A stretch of 64,000 bases of DNA from positions 1 through 64,000 of the forward strand of contig MNCI01005810.1 of NCBI GenBank assembly GCA_015680685.1, given 5' to 3'. The stretch comes from Gnetum montanum (taxonomy: Eukaryota > Streptophyta > Gnetopsida > Gnetales > Gnetaceae). Below, one piece after another: positions 46,362-57,147 of this stretch. How positions within the stretch are numbered: the stretch's first letter is position 1; the number at the start of each line of letters is the position of its first letter. The notes under the pieces are model-generated. The model was not told the DNA's origin and did no database searches. It saw only the letters and a program-made list of their open reading frames with translations. The position numbers were made by a program, and so were the translations under genes.

Positions 46362-46931
46362 CTATTCTAGCTTATTAGGAAACTGGATAATTTTTTGTAG
46401 AATGTGGGGCTGCATATGAATTTTTCTATCTTTAATCAAGACACCTAAAAATTCTATTTGTAGTTGACATACTTGAAATTTTTTTGGGTCAATAGATAAC
46501 CCTATATCATGAATCTGACATATCTTAGCAAATTGAATTAGATGCTCATTGTGTTCTTTAATAGAATATGAGAAAATAAGAAAATCATCAAGATAATTGG
46601 TAATAAATCCTTTAGTTTTACCAAAAATAGAGTCCATGTGGCATTGAAATTGTGACAGATCATTCTTCAATTTGAATGACATGACTAACCATTCATATAG
46701 TTCCCTTAGAGTACTAAAGGCTATTTTATGAATGTCTTTCTCAGTGATCTTGATTTGATGATAACTAGACTTACAGTCAAATTTGCTAAATACCTTTTTT
46801 GCCGCAACCCTATGAATTAATTCTTCTTTATTTGGGAATGGCCATTCAATATCAATGATGATTGCATTTAAAGGAATATAATTAATCACCATGCATGCTT
46901 TACCTCTCTTAATTTTAGCATGATTTCTCAT
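46362..46931 (-). pseudogene. Reverse transcriptase of E3
   Basis: This 189-codon frame has no internal stop. It shows 'ACMVINYIPLN', 'FSKFDCKSSYHQIKI' (first catalytic Asp), 'WLVMSFKLKN', the active site 'NYLDDFLIFS' (YLDD at 46584-46595) and 'QIEFLGVLI' followed by 'IHMQPHILQKI'. That last segment after the palm is characteristic of plant pararetroviruses. Some usually invariant residues near the template grip are changed (for example the small residue after 'VMSF'), so activity is unlikely. The frame is closed upstream and downstream by stops. Confidence 0.85.
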
Positions 46932-47760
46932 AATGAAGTAGGCATAAGCATAGCTAGATGAGAAAGGTCGAACTAACCCCTTGTTAACAAATTTGGCTAC
47001 TTGGCTTAAGACTTCATCTTCATTGGAATTACCTTAATATATATGAGAATAGGATTCATGGTTGGAATGTAGGCTATTGGGCTATTCTTTTGACCAAAAA
47101 TCAAGAGGATGGTTGCAACAATATTTCTTTAGCTTATTCATTACTTCATTAATATTGCTAATGCTGAGCTCACCTTGAAACTTGAGTAACTTTTACATGT
47201 TTTCACACTTTCTTCTTTGGTTATCTTCAACAACTGCTTCTTTCATAATTCTACTGAGACTTGGGTTGAAGTCTTCACCCTTGAGTTACCATGGTGTTCA
47301 AATTGCAGCTTACTCGATTCTAGAGGAATTCGTGGAATAACTACTTTCTTTTCATTAGCCAAAATATCTATAAGTTCTTTAGCAATAGTATAGGATGCTA
47401 TAGAATCCATGAATTTGGCACCAAGAGAAACATCATAACCACTGTCACTGATCTATAAAAAGTTAGTTTCACCAACAATATTATCTTCTAATTTTAGTGG
47501 AACCTCCAAAGCAACTTGTGACAGGTATCCTACACCATTCGTCGTCTCAATTTTAAAAGGCTTACCTGACTATACCCAATTCTCAATAACTTTAGCATGT
47601 GAAAAGTTGAGAGTTGACCCAGTATCAATGAAGTTAGTGAACTTGCATCATTTTGTCTTTCTGTCAGTTACAATCTTTGGAAGAATTAGTAGCACACAAA
47701 TAGTGGAGATGGTCTTCTTAATTTGGTAGAGGACATGCTTTGGTAAGTGTTTAGCAACGA
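46932..47760 (-). pseudogene. Protease and protease-RT linker of E3
   Basis: The minus strand carries 'FIDTGSTLNFSHAKVI' with an intact D-T-G triad (47618-47626), followed after a stop by 'LSQVALEVPLKL' and 'GYDVSLGAKFM'. The protease would process the pararetroviral polyprotein. It is separated from RT by about 450 bp of decayed linker. Confidence 0.65.
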
Positions 47761-49500
47761 CAAGTTTGGAGGAGGCTTCCCATTCGATCAGCTTAGCCTT
47801 AAAAACTACTTGCTTCTCCTATGGAGTAATTTAAAACTTGCTAGGAACTTTGGAAGTGATTGGAGAGTTTGAGTAAATCACACTCTCATCACTAGACTTG
47901 TCATCTTCACATAGGAGGGCAAGATGTTCAGGACAAAAATTTAAACCATGGTCCTCATCTTTGTCATCACCTAAGTGCCCATAACTTGTGGTAGCTTATT
48001 CACCTATAGAAAAGGATTGATAAAACTATTAGCTATGGATGCCAATGCACTTAAGGTGGTGAAGTAGATTTCTTCTTCATCCTTGTTCAGGAAATATTCT
48101 AGTTCTTCTAAATCTTTAGTTGCCCAATCTTCAACATCATTTGTATTAGCATCATCATCAACATCATGTCCTCATGCCATTTTTCATAGGAGGAACTTCA
48201 TCTATGTTTTCTTCTTCATTGTCATCTAATGATGACTCATCATCTGAGAGTTGGAGGCAATACACGTTTTCTCCATGCAGCAGACAAGTTTCCAAGTCTT
48301 CTTGGGGCTCAAAGCTAAAGTGTTATGTAGGACTAGTTGATCCAATTTATTTGGTAGGGAGCCCAAATAAATGTAGTTGGTAAGTGGATCTTTGTGGAGT
48401 GCCAAGAGATAAATTTCTTTAGCATATTTTTCACTATATTACTCAAATTATTCTAGTCGGTACAACTTTCTTTGACTTAACAAAAATTTATCTTAGGTCT
48501 TCAAATTGTTGGACATCTTAATTGTGAATTTTGTTAGAAAGGTAATGAATAATCCTTGATTCCTACTATCTAGTAGTTGCTGTTTAGATGCTTGATCAAC
48601 ATTCTACCACTAGTGATGCATTTTACCTACAATTCTTGTCATTCCCAAAGTCATAGCAATTTTATCATCTACTTTGAAAGAATTAGTAGTAATTCTAAAA
48701 TGTTTAATCCAATTTTGAATAGTATGAAGAATATCCCTAGGTTAATAGCTAAAATTGATGCTGATTTGGAAGGAAAATTGAAATATGTGCTATATGATGG
48801 AGGAGGCCTTCTAAGATGCTCAGGGTAGGCCATCATGACTTGGCCTTGACAACCTTTAGTTTCTTCTTCACTTCTACTACTAGGTTCTTCTATTGGTTTC
48901 TTGAGCTTTTTTTCTTTTTGAAGTTTTTCAATTTTTGCTACCAATTTAGGAGCTAAGGCCAGTGAGATGGGTTCACTTGGTCATTCTTTCTTGGGGACTG
49001 TTACTACTTGTAATTGATTCTCTAGGGCAACTACTTCTTATAAAAACTTCCATTTTTTAGTTTTACTTTTTTTCTTACCATCTCTAATAATAGTATCATA
49101 AGTATTGATATGCTCTATAACTTCATCAACTTTTTCTTCTATCTGATTCATATTTTTATTGTAATAAGTAGACCAATGCAATAAATAATTCAATTGTCTA
49201 ACCTATTTCTTCTGATTAGTTATAGAGTTGATGGAATGCTCTAAGAGATAGCTGCAATTTGCACGAGTGTTTGGGATTGCATCTTTGAATGCTATTATGT
49301 AGTTTGATCCTTTAGGGGGAAACTTACCACCACCTATGAGGCTTTTGCCTTGAACATCCTTTGATTCTTGGAGCATGAAAATAGATCCTTGATGATCTAG
49401 ATTTGGAGAAGAGCTATTCTTCTTGGATGATGAAGCACCTTCATCATATTTAGTAGTAGGTAATACTGGAGGTAAGGTAGCTAACTCAATCATAGCTAAT
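47761..49500 (-). pseudogene. Coat-protein/linker region of E3 (decayed)
   Basis: Frames include an acidic/serine-rich stretch (48.1-48.3 kb, minus) and a lysine/glutamate-rich 'MVAKIEKLQKEKKLKKPIEE' (48944, minus), as expected for the coat-protein surroundings. No CCHC zinc knuckle could be read with confidence. The region has no conserved catalytic motif. Confidence 0.4.
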
Positions 49501-50240
49501 ATCCAAAATTTTTGGATTGGGTATTGACTCCATTTTTGTCAAACCTTGGGAATCTTTTGAAATTGTTGATCACAAATAAATTTCTGAATGTCAGGAAATC
49601 CTTGGATGTATCCTTTAGCATTAATAGAATGACCACAAGTAATGAGATGTTTACTACCTACAGGAAACTAAACTTCCCATTTTAGCTTATGGTTGAGAAA
49701 TATGGTGTTTGTAAGCTAAAAGGTTCCTTGAGTACCAATGGTAGCATACATTGAACCAGGCAAGAGCTTAATGCCATGAATTTTAACATAGCAAGAGGGT
49801 TGATGCTATGTGTTTATCAAAAAGAAAGAACTGGTAGTTTGGCTAAAAAAAACACATGGCATCAGCATTAAGCACTCCATTGAATTAACAAATCTTTGTC
49901 AATTCCCAAATGGCATCTGGGTCATCTTCTAAGCCATCACCGATTACTTGGATGTCTAAGAGAGTAACCAAAAATTTAGTCCCAATATCACAATTAAATT
50001 TTTAACTAACCAAAATATCAATCTAGCCTATGTGAACATAGTGATGTCCATCTTTCTTCCATTGATGATTTCTTCTTTAGTAGAAAAGGGTAGGAAAGAT
50101 GGTCAGATGTTGATGCCTTTGATATCAAGCAGAGCCTTTGATTGTTTGATTGACGTGGAAAAATTTGTAGAACAGATATTGGAGAAGTTGTAGAGGGCTT
50201 CTTTAGGAATTTATATGAATTCCAACTTAGCATTAGATGA
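49501..50240 (-). pseudogene. Possible movement-protein region of E3
   Basis: Minus-strand fragments 'YVHIG', 'LVTLLDIQVIGDGLED', 'SMYATIGTQGTF' and 'GSKHLITCGHSINAKG' have the spacing of a 30K-superfamily movement protein (an Asp in a hydrophobic strand, then a Gly-rich strand), but this is weak. It is upstream of the coat/protease region, where such a domain sits in Caulimoviridae. Confidence 0.35.
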
Positions 50241-51025
50241 AAGAAAAGACTTATGATTGAGAATGGCTTTATGGAATGGAATTATGGCTTTTTGATCTTC
50301 TTTGAATTCTTCTTTTATAGCCTTGAGGTTTTCTATAGCACTATGAAACATAAATGCTCTATGTGTATCCTAGTTAGTATCTTCATCCTAGTTAATAGCT
50401 AAATGTTGATGATTGAAATGATCTTCTTTATCCTAGAGTTCTTTCCTTAAGCCTTCTTCAGGATCTCCCTAGCTTCGCCATTCATCATTATTCCATGGTT
50501 GAGTTCAACAATCTTGGATATTAAGAAGATGAGCTTCTTGATCAACCATAGCTTCATCAAAGATGAGATGACTTTGTTCAATGAAAAATTGAAGATTGGC
50601 TTGATCAAGCTAGTCACGATCTGAGCATCTTTTACTTAAAATGGGCTTGGACTAGATATACATTTAGATGGACTAGGATCCTGACTTAGAAAAGGGGTAG
50701 AGAGTAAAGAATGCAATTGGGCTTCAAGGGCTTATTTTTCTATCCATTCTTCTTACATCCTTCTAGGAGCGGTCTATGGTTAGGGATGTAACTAGACAAA
50801 TTCATCAAGAGGATCAAGAAGTGGAGGAGGATTGGCTAGGGATAAAGTGATAGCAAGTAGGTTTAGACAAGGCACATAAGCCATACCCATGAGATAATAG
50901 TATTTATTAGTGAGGGTTATACATTCTTTAGTAGTTTTAGTAGATAAATCAGCTAGATCAAGAACAAACTATAGTTTGCTCATAGAAGGATACGTGGATG
51001 GGTCCTTGCTCAAAGCCTGAAACAT
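50241..51025 (-). other. E3 leader and first small ORFs
   Basis: Decayed frames between the primer site and the movement-protein region; none identified. Confidence 0.35.
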
Positions 51026-51038
51026 GGTTCTAATACCA
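51026..51038 (-). other. tRNA-Met-type primer-binding site of E3
   Basis: Minus strand TGGTATTAGAACC. It differs from the initiator-tRNA-Met complement used by Caulimoviridae at two places, both transitions (C-to-T, G-to-A). It lies upstream of all the E3 coding relics. Confidence 0.65.
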
Positions 51039-51413
51039 AATGTGGGTGGTGTACAATGGTGTTCAATGACATGGGAGTAAAGGACGACATTGAGAACTAC
51101 CTGATAGGAATGAGGTGATAGAAATTAACTATTGTTGGATATAGAGCTTTTGTGTGTTTCTAGAGTGGGTGGTTGTGATGTGGATGGAGTAGAGTAGAAT
51201 GACATGATTGCAAGAACAAAACTAGAGAATGTCCTTGAGAGGTCAATGAAGATTTTGAAGGACTGTGCATTGGCCAGTTAAAGACAATGATGTGTGATTC
51301 TCAGCAACTGATGGTTTGTATTACCTAAAACACAATCAATATATGAGTGATTATTACAAATTGAAAGCATAGATGCTTATTAGGAGCTATTTTGAGGTCA
51401 AAACATCATCTTT
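51039..51413. other. Sequence beyond the E3 primer site
   Basis: Nothing recognised except a serine/threonine/proline-rich minus-strand frame ('MSFYSTPSTSQPP', about 51200), which could be part of a viral intergenic or terminal ORF. Confidence 0.35.
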
Positions 51414-52170
51414 TTTATGAACTATCAATAAGTGATGTTGGATTTTTTAAAAAATATAACATTGGTGTAGGTGATATGATGCAAAATAGATGATGTAGAG
51501 ATGATGTAACATGACACACATGATGTGAAGTGACATGGTGATATAGATGGTTTAGCAATGATGCAACATGACATAGATTATGCAACATGATGTGATGACA
51601 CAAGTGAGATAACACTTGCATCACATATTTGCATGTGTTGAAGGTGGTTGAGGAGCATGTAAGCAACATAGATGATGTTAATGTAGGTGCTTTGAATCTT
51701 TTGAAATTTAAGAAAGTGCTATAAATTTCTAAAAATCTATCCTTAAATTAATGCTTTAATTTAGTATTTATAGGCCTAGGATTTTCAAATTTTCTCTCAA
51801 AGTTAAGTGTAGTTGATTAGAGTATATTTTTGGAAATTGAAAGTTGAATTGTATATTGATGATGCTAATGAAAATATAACTAAGGTAGGTGATGTGACAT
51901 GGTGATGTCATGCTCATGTCGGAGGTCCATGTCACCTATCTATACTTAGAAAAATTTCTTGTCTCATGTCTCTTAGGATTTTATTGAAATTTCTTAAGCT
52001 TGATGCTTGTCATCTTGGGATAGATAGAGACTAATCACTAGAGATTCAAAGGAAAATTTAGGGCTAGAAGATAAGTTTGGAGTGCATGTTGAAAATTTGA
52101 TTAAGGAAGGTAACATTGATGGGGTGATGTAATGTTCATGTTGCATCATGTGGGTGATGCATAGTCAAAT
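51414..52170. repeat. GATG-rich low-complexity region
   Basis: Two blocks (about 51414-51680 and 51880-52160) carry many copies of GATG within words such as 'GATGTAACATGAC' and 'GATGATGTAACATG'. The motif density resembles the U3 part of the E1/E2 LTRs, but no LTR ends are visible. Confidence 0.6.
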
Positions 52171-52267
52171 TTATGATTCTACTAAAAGTCATCAAAAATG
52201 ATGGTCACAAGTTGGATCATAAATTGGAACATCTCTTAGGGGCATGTGGGAGCATAAATCATAACTT

Positions 52268-52579
52268 TTGATGATGATTTTGGGGTACTTTGAAGACTCA
52301 GATAAATATAACAATGTTGAAACCACATTGATAAGGAAAAAATGGGGGTATAACCTACAAAAGAAAAATGGAGTAAAGAAGGAGGATAATGAAAGACTAT
52401 TAGGATATTACCGATATATTAGTCATGAGGATGTTTCTATGCCACAAAAAGGGGAAATGACTAAATCCTATATACAAATTGATCAAAAGGATGTCATTGA
52501 GAATGTTTCACATTCTATTTCATTCAAACTCTCAACACACCCTTATTGGAATAGAACACAATCACTTAATCCTTTCTGA
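52268..52579 (+). other. Unassigned 103-codon open frame
   Basis: Free of stops and K/E/N-rich ('LIRKKWGYNLQKKNGVKKED'), upstream of the E4 pol. It could be a piece of E4 gag, but no motif supports this. Confidence 0.2.
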
Positions 52580-53013
52580 TGTTTTGATGAAAGAAAGAAA
52601 ATGAGATAGGAAGAGAAGTTAGAGGAAGAATAGAGAAACACGAGAGAGGAGAGATGAAATATAGAGTTGAAAATGAATACAAAATAAAATAGAAAAATAA
52701 ATGAGGGACATTGCTTATAGATCAAGTTAATCTTTTGCACCATAGAAGTGGGGCATAGCTAGATCCCACATTCTAGTGATGTTAATTATTGATAATTGGT
52801 ACATTCTCTTCCTGTTTCACTCAAAGTTATCACATCTTCATATGGAATAAAAATGATAGAAAACTCATTGCTCTTTACATGAGATAGATCACTTATAAAT
52901 ATGCTTACTATAGTGTGCTAATAGAAAAAAATATTAGTGAAATGTAATAGGTAGATATTAGGGAGAATAGAATAAGATATATGTGAGAAATGTAGAAGAA
53001 TGATAGTAAGAAA

Positions 53014-53015
<2 letters not shown>
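52580..53015. other. AT-rich stretch, nothing recognised
   Basis: No feature apart from the simple repeat that follows. Confidence 0.4.

Positions 53016-53049
<34 letters not shown>
53016..53049. repeat. (AG)n microsatellite
   Basis: About 17 uninterrupted AG units followed by an A-run. Confidence 0.97.
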
Positions 53050-53051
<2 letters not shown>

Positions 53052-53129
53052 AAAAAAATATGATAAAATATAGATGATAGGAGAAAATGTCATACATGAC
53101 ACAATGTCAAAATCTAAGGTAAATTTCCT

Positions 53130-54060
53130 TCCTAAAAGGATAATTGATTATAAATATGAGTTTGTGAAAAATTTGTTTACAAAGAAATATATACAAAATC
53201 CTAATGATCAAGCATTTGAATAAGTAAATCTTGGATCTAATGAGATGCCAAAGATGTTAAATATCACAAAGGAAAAGAATTTAGTTTTCAAGAAAAAATT
53301 ATTATTACTCCTAAAAAATAATTTGAATAATTTTTCTTGGTCTTATGATGATCTTAAATATTTTAGCTTGGATGTGATTACACATAAAATTCTTTCAATA
53401 GAAGGTTGTAAAACCATTAAGTAAAAATAAAGGAAATTCAATCCATCATTTGAACCAGCTATGGAAGTTGAGATCAAGAAGTTATTACAAGCCCAAATCA
53501 TATATGCATCCAATATTCAACATGGTGTGCTTATCTTGTTCTAGTAAGAAAGAAAAATGGTAATATTAGGCTTTGTGTAGACTTCAGGAATTTGAATGAA
53601 GCTTTAGAGAAGGATAAGTATCCACTTCCTAGAGTTGATGAGTTGTTGATCAAAGTATCAGGTTGTCAAGCATATTCTTTTTTGATGGTTTTTCAAACTA
53701 TAATTAGATCATGGTAGATAAAAATGATAGACATAAGACAACATTTATCACCAAATGGGGAACATTCCCTTACCAAAGAATGTCATTTGTATTGCCAAAT
53801 GCTGGAGCTACTTTTCAAAGAGCAATGTATTTAGCCTTTAAAGGTTTAATAGGTAAATTTTTCATGGCTAATTTAGATGATATTACCATATTCTCAAAAA
53901 GAAATCAAGATGATATTAGTCATATTCAACAAGTTTTTGATAGGTGTCATGAGTATGGTATTTCATTAAACTCTAAGAAGTATATCTTTGGAGTTAAATT
54001 TGGGAGTTTACTAGACCATGTGATTTGTCAAGAAGGAATTGCTATAGATAATTCTTGAGT
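53130..54060 (+). pseudogene. Reverse transcriptase of E4 (Ty3/gypsy)
   Basis: Begins with a pre-RT segment containing 'NFSWSYDDLKYFSLD' (about 53330), then 'KKLLQAQII', 'LCVDFRNLNEALEKDKYPLP' (about 53570-53630), 'TFITKWGTFPYQRMSF' and the active site 'NLDDITIFSK', where the residue before LDD is Asn instead of Tyr. The 115-codon frame 53711-54058 is the least damaged part; a frameshift near 53700 and several stops precede it. Confidence 0.8.
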
Positions 54061-54560
54061 CCAAGCAATACAGAATATTGAGCATCATACAAGTAAAAAC
54101 TCTCATTAAGAAATTTATCATTGGATTCGTTGAAATTACTAAACCTTTGATACATATGCTAAAGAAAGACATCCAAGTAAAGAAAACACTTGCATCGGAG
54201 AAAGATTTAGTAGAAATTAAAAAGGCCATTCAAGAGGCTCCATATTTGATAAAACCTAAATTGAAGAAAGATTTTTGGTTATATGCTTTTGCTTCCAATG
54301 ATTTCATTACTACTATCTTAACTCAAAGAAATGAATGCTAAGATGAACCAATTGGATTTTTTGGGTACCAGTTGAAAGGTTTGAAACTACATTATTTAAA
54401 CATGGAAAAACAAGCATTTGTAGTCATTGAAGTACTTCAACATTTTGCTAATCAAACATGTAGTAAAAAAATTCTTAGCACAAAATGAAATTGGATTGAA
54501 AAGAGGAGAGTGACTTATAAAGCTTCAGGGTTTCATATTTTCATTGGAAATATGCAAAAT
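54061..54560 (+). pseudogene. RT thumb and RNase H of E4
   Basis: 'KKFIIGFVEITKPLIHMLK' is the thumb-connection segment, followed by RNase H with 'FWLYAFASNDFITTIL' (Asp expected in the first acidic position reads Phe-Ala-Ser) and 'LNMEKQAFVVIEVLQHF'. A stop at 54340 separates the two parts. Confidence 0.7.
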
Positions 54561-54829
54561 GGTTAAGGAAATGGGATTAGCCAAGTTAATGGCTAGAGAA
54601 AATGATGTGCACTTGATACTTGTGAAGGAAATTGGTATGATGAAATTTTAAAGATTTTTAATACAAGGAAAGTCCCAAATAGTTTAATTTCAAGACAAAA
54701 AAGAGCTTTCTTCAAGAAAGCATGTAAATTTGTGGTTAGAGATGATATATTATATAGAAAATATTTTAGAGCAATTTTGTTGGAATGCATTCATAATGAT
54801 CAAATTGTTTCCATCGTAGAATGAATCCA

Positions 54830-55830
54830 TGATCATTCTAATTTATTTTATGAATCCCTTAAATCAACTATGGAACATGTACTTCGATACAGATATTATT
54901 GGCCTAGTATGTATCAAGATATTACTTTGAACATTCAAAGATGTTATAAATGTCAAACCCATGGACCAAAAACCAAAAAGGCTAGAGATCCCTTAAAAGC
55001 AACAATTGTTGATAGAACATTTTAGCAATGGATTTGGATTTCATTGGTTCAATTACTCTTTCAAGAGCTGGGCATAAGTTTATTCTCATAGCTATTTATT
55101 ACTTCACAAAATGATCTAAAGCAAAAGCTCTAAGAAGAAGTTCAGCATCAGATTTAATCAAGTTTTTAGAAGATCAAATCTTAAGCTGTTTTGGTCTACC
55201 CAAAGTATTAGTATTTGATAATGGATCCACTTTTCAATTTGAAAAATTCATAACATGGGTATAAAAATAAATCCATTTTCATATTTTGTTCTTCCAATTA
55301 TTATCCTCAAGGAAATGGCTTAGTTGAATCTAAAAGTAAAAAGATTATTTTCTACATTAATAAATCAATGGATGAAAATTTAGAAAATTGGATTGATCAT
55401 CTACAATATGCATTATTGAAGGATCATATTAGGTTTAAATAGGCTATTGGAACATCATCTTATGATTTAGTCTATGGTTTGCCCGCAAGAATTACAAACA
55501 AGATTATAAGTTTAGCTTCAAATTTTGTACAAAGGTATAGTAAGAAAACTAATAAAGATAGAAGTTTTATGATCTTGCTCATCAAGAGAGAAGCTAATAT
55601 AGATAGAGAAAAAAAATAATTTGTTAAAAAGTATGTCTCAAGTCAAAATATGGTTTGATAAAAAGGCTTTAAAAAGAATTTTCCAAATGAGAGGCCTTGT
55701 CTTGCTATGGAATATGAAGAAACTGAATAAGTTCATACCAACATATACTGGTCCATATCAAATTATGAAACAATTGTCCGAGGATACCTATAAATTATCA
55801 ACATTAGATGATATGAAATTGTAGTTTGCA
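54830..55830 (+). pseudogene. Integrase of E4
   Basis: Zinc-domain remnant 'YYWPSMYQDITLNIQRCYKC', then a core with 'FDNGSTFQFEKF' (second catalytic Asp region) and 'YYPQGNGLVESKSKKI' (third acid, Glu). The C-terminal frame 55621-55824 carries 'YTGPYQIMKQL', a GPY/F-type motif, and ends with a stop. Frames shift near 55020-55030, 55270 and 55440. Confidence 0.78.
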
Positions 55831-57047
55831 TATAATTTTTTACATATAAAACATTATTTTGGGTAGTTNGTTAATTAATTATTTAGTCGGAAGTAATTCC
55901 AACAACTGAATGGTAAAATTCAAATTGGCATATGTATAATGACTAGAAAGAAATTAATATGGACAAAGGTGGTAAGGTTGGTTAGCAAGATTTGGTGGGA
56001 ATTTAAAATTTATTTACTACTACAAGAAGAGACATGGATTGCTTAAGATTACATCGTTTTCGAGTTCAAAGTATGAATAAGGAAAGCTAGCAAAGAGTGT
56101 AGGTTTGAGCAAGGATGGTTCTTAATGAGAGGGAAATGGGAAGACCATTTATCCCATATGTAATGGGATGCTACCAAAAACATGTTCTAAGAGCTTATTG
56201 CAAAGAAAAATCCCATGGAGCATCAAGAGAAAGTCCATTCCTAATTTGGCTTTCTGATGAGTTCATGTTTCTTACTGGTGGACTTTATATAGAAGCCAAT
56301 GTTTGGGGTAGATTTCATGAATGTGGTAGTTAAGTAGAAAATCAAGAAAATTCTAATCAAGATGATTCTTAGGGAGAGGCATTTGTATCTCAAGATATAG
56401 AAGTATCTAATTGGGATAGGCCACAAAAATTAGCAAAAGAGGTAGATACAAAGAAGATGGATGCAAAGGAAACAAGAACAATTGAAGAAAGAAAGGATGA
56501 ATACAATGCATTAGTTATAATTGAAATAGTGTATGAAAGGATTCAAGATAGGAGGATTCTCAAGAAAGTTATTTTAACTATCTACTTCCCATCTATTAAG
56601 TAGTTTGTATAAAGTCTTAATGTATAGTTCTTTAAGTTGTTATGAGGAATGAGATTTTTATTTCATCAAACCTTAAGTATGGTGAAAGTTTTCCTTAAAA
56701 AAATATTTATGTTTTTGTAAAAATGTATACTAAAATTCATGATATAGAGATTTTTAAGTTGATGTATTAGGAATAATCCTAGATATCCTAATTCATTAAG
56801 GAATTTAGGATGGGGGGGAATAAATGTTACTCATTTCTTCCATTCCATGGAGCAATGGTTTATGGTTTAAAAGAATTCATTTGATTAAAATGATTGAATG
56901 GCCATTCATCAATTAAAGGATAGTGGAAAGATTGAGTTATTTGAAAAGTCCCATAAAAATATATCTAAGATAGATCTCTTTGGATAATTGATGAGACTGA
57001 GTTAGATTAGTGAAATGAAATTTTTAAAGCATAATACAAAGGAGTTT
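55831..57047 (+). other. Sequence downstream of E4 integrase
   Basis: One ambiguous base at 55869. A 72-codon frame at 56115-56333, extended past its stop by a charged stretch ('KEVDTKKMDAKETRTIEERK'), may be a poly-protein tail or an extra ORF; I do not recognise it. No LTR of E4 was found. Confidence 0.35.
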
Positions 57048-57147
57048 TCTTAGAACATTAAGAATCAGTCACCTTCTCAAAGGTGAATTATAATCATTCT
57101 TAGAACATTAAGAATCAGTCACCTTCTCAAAGATGAATTATAATCGT
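57048..57147 (+). repeat. 50 bp tandem duplication
   Basis: Two copies of a unit starting 'TCTTAGAACATTAAGAATCA', differing at two positions (AAAGGTG/AAAGATG and ATCATT/ATCGTT). Confidence 0.9.

Larger units (their letters stand above)
45228..51038 (-). mobile_element. E3: endogenous pararetrovirus relic (Caulimoviridae-like)
   Basis: Reading leftward on the minus strand: a tRNA-Met-type primer site, degenerate upstream ORFs with a possible movement-protein region, an aspartic protease, RT and RNase H, and a C-terminal region. No LTRs flank it, and RT wording is of the Caulimoviridae rather than the gypsy type. Its ~5.8 kb span fits a partial 7-8 kb viral genome. Frames are broken by many stops and frameshifts except in RT. 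Confidence 0.72.
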
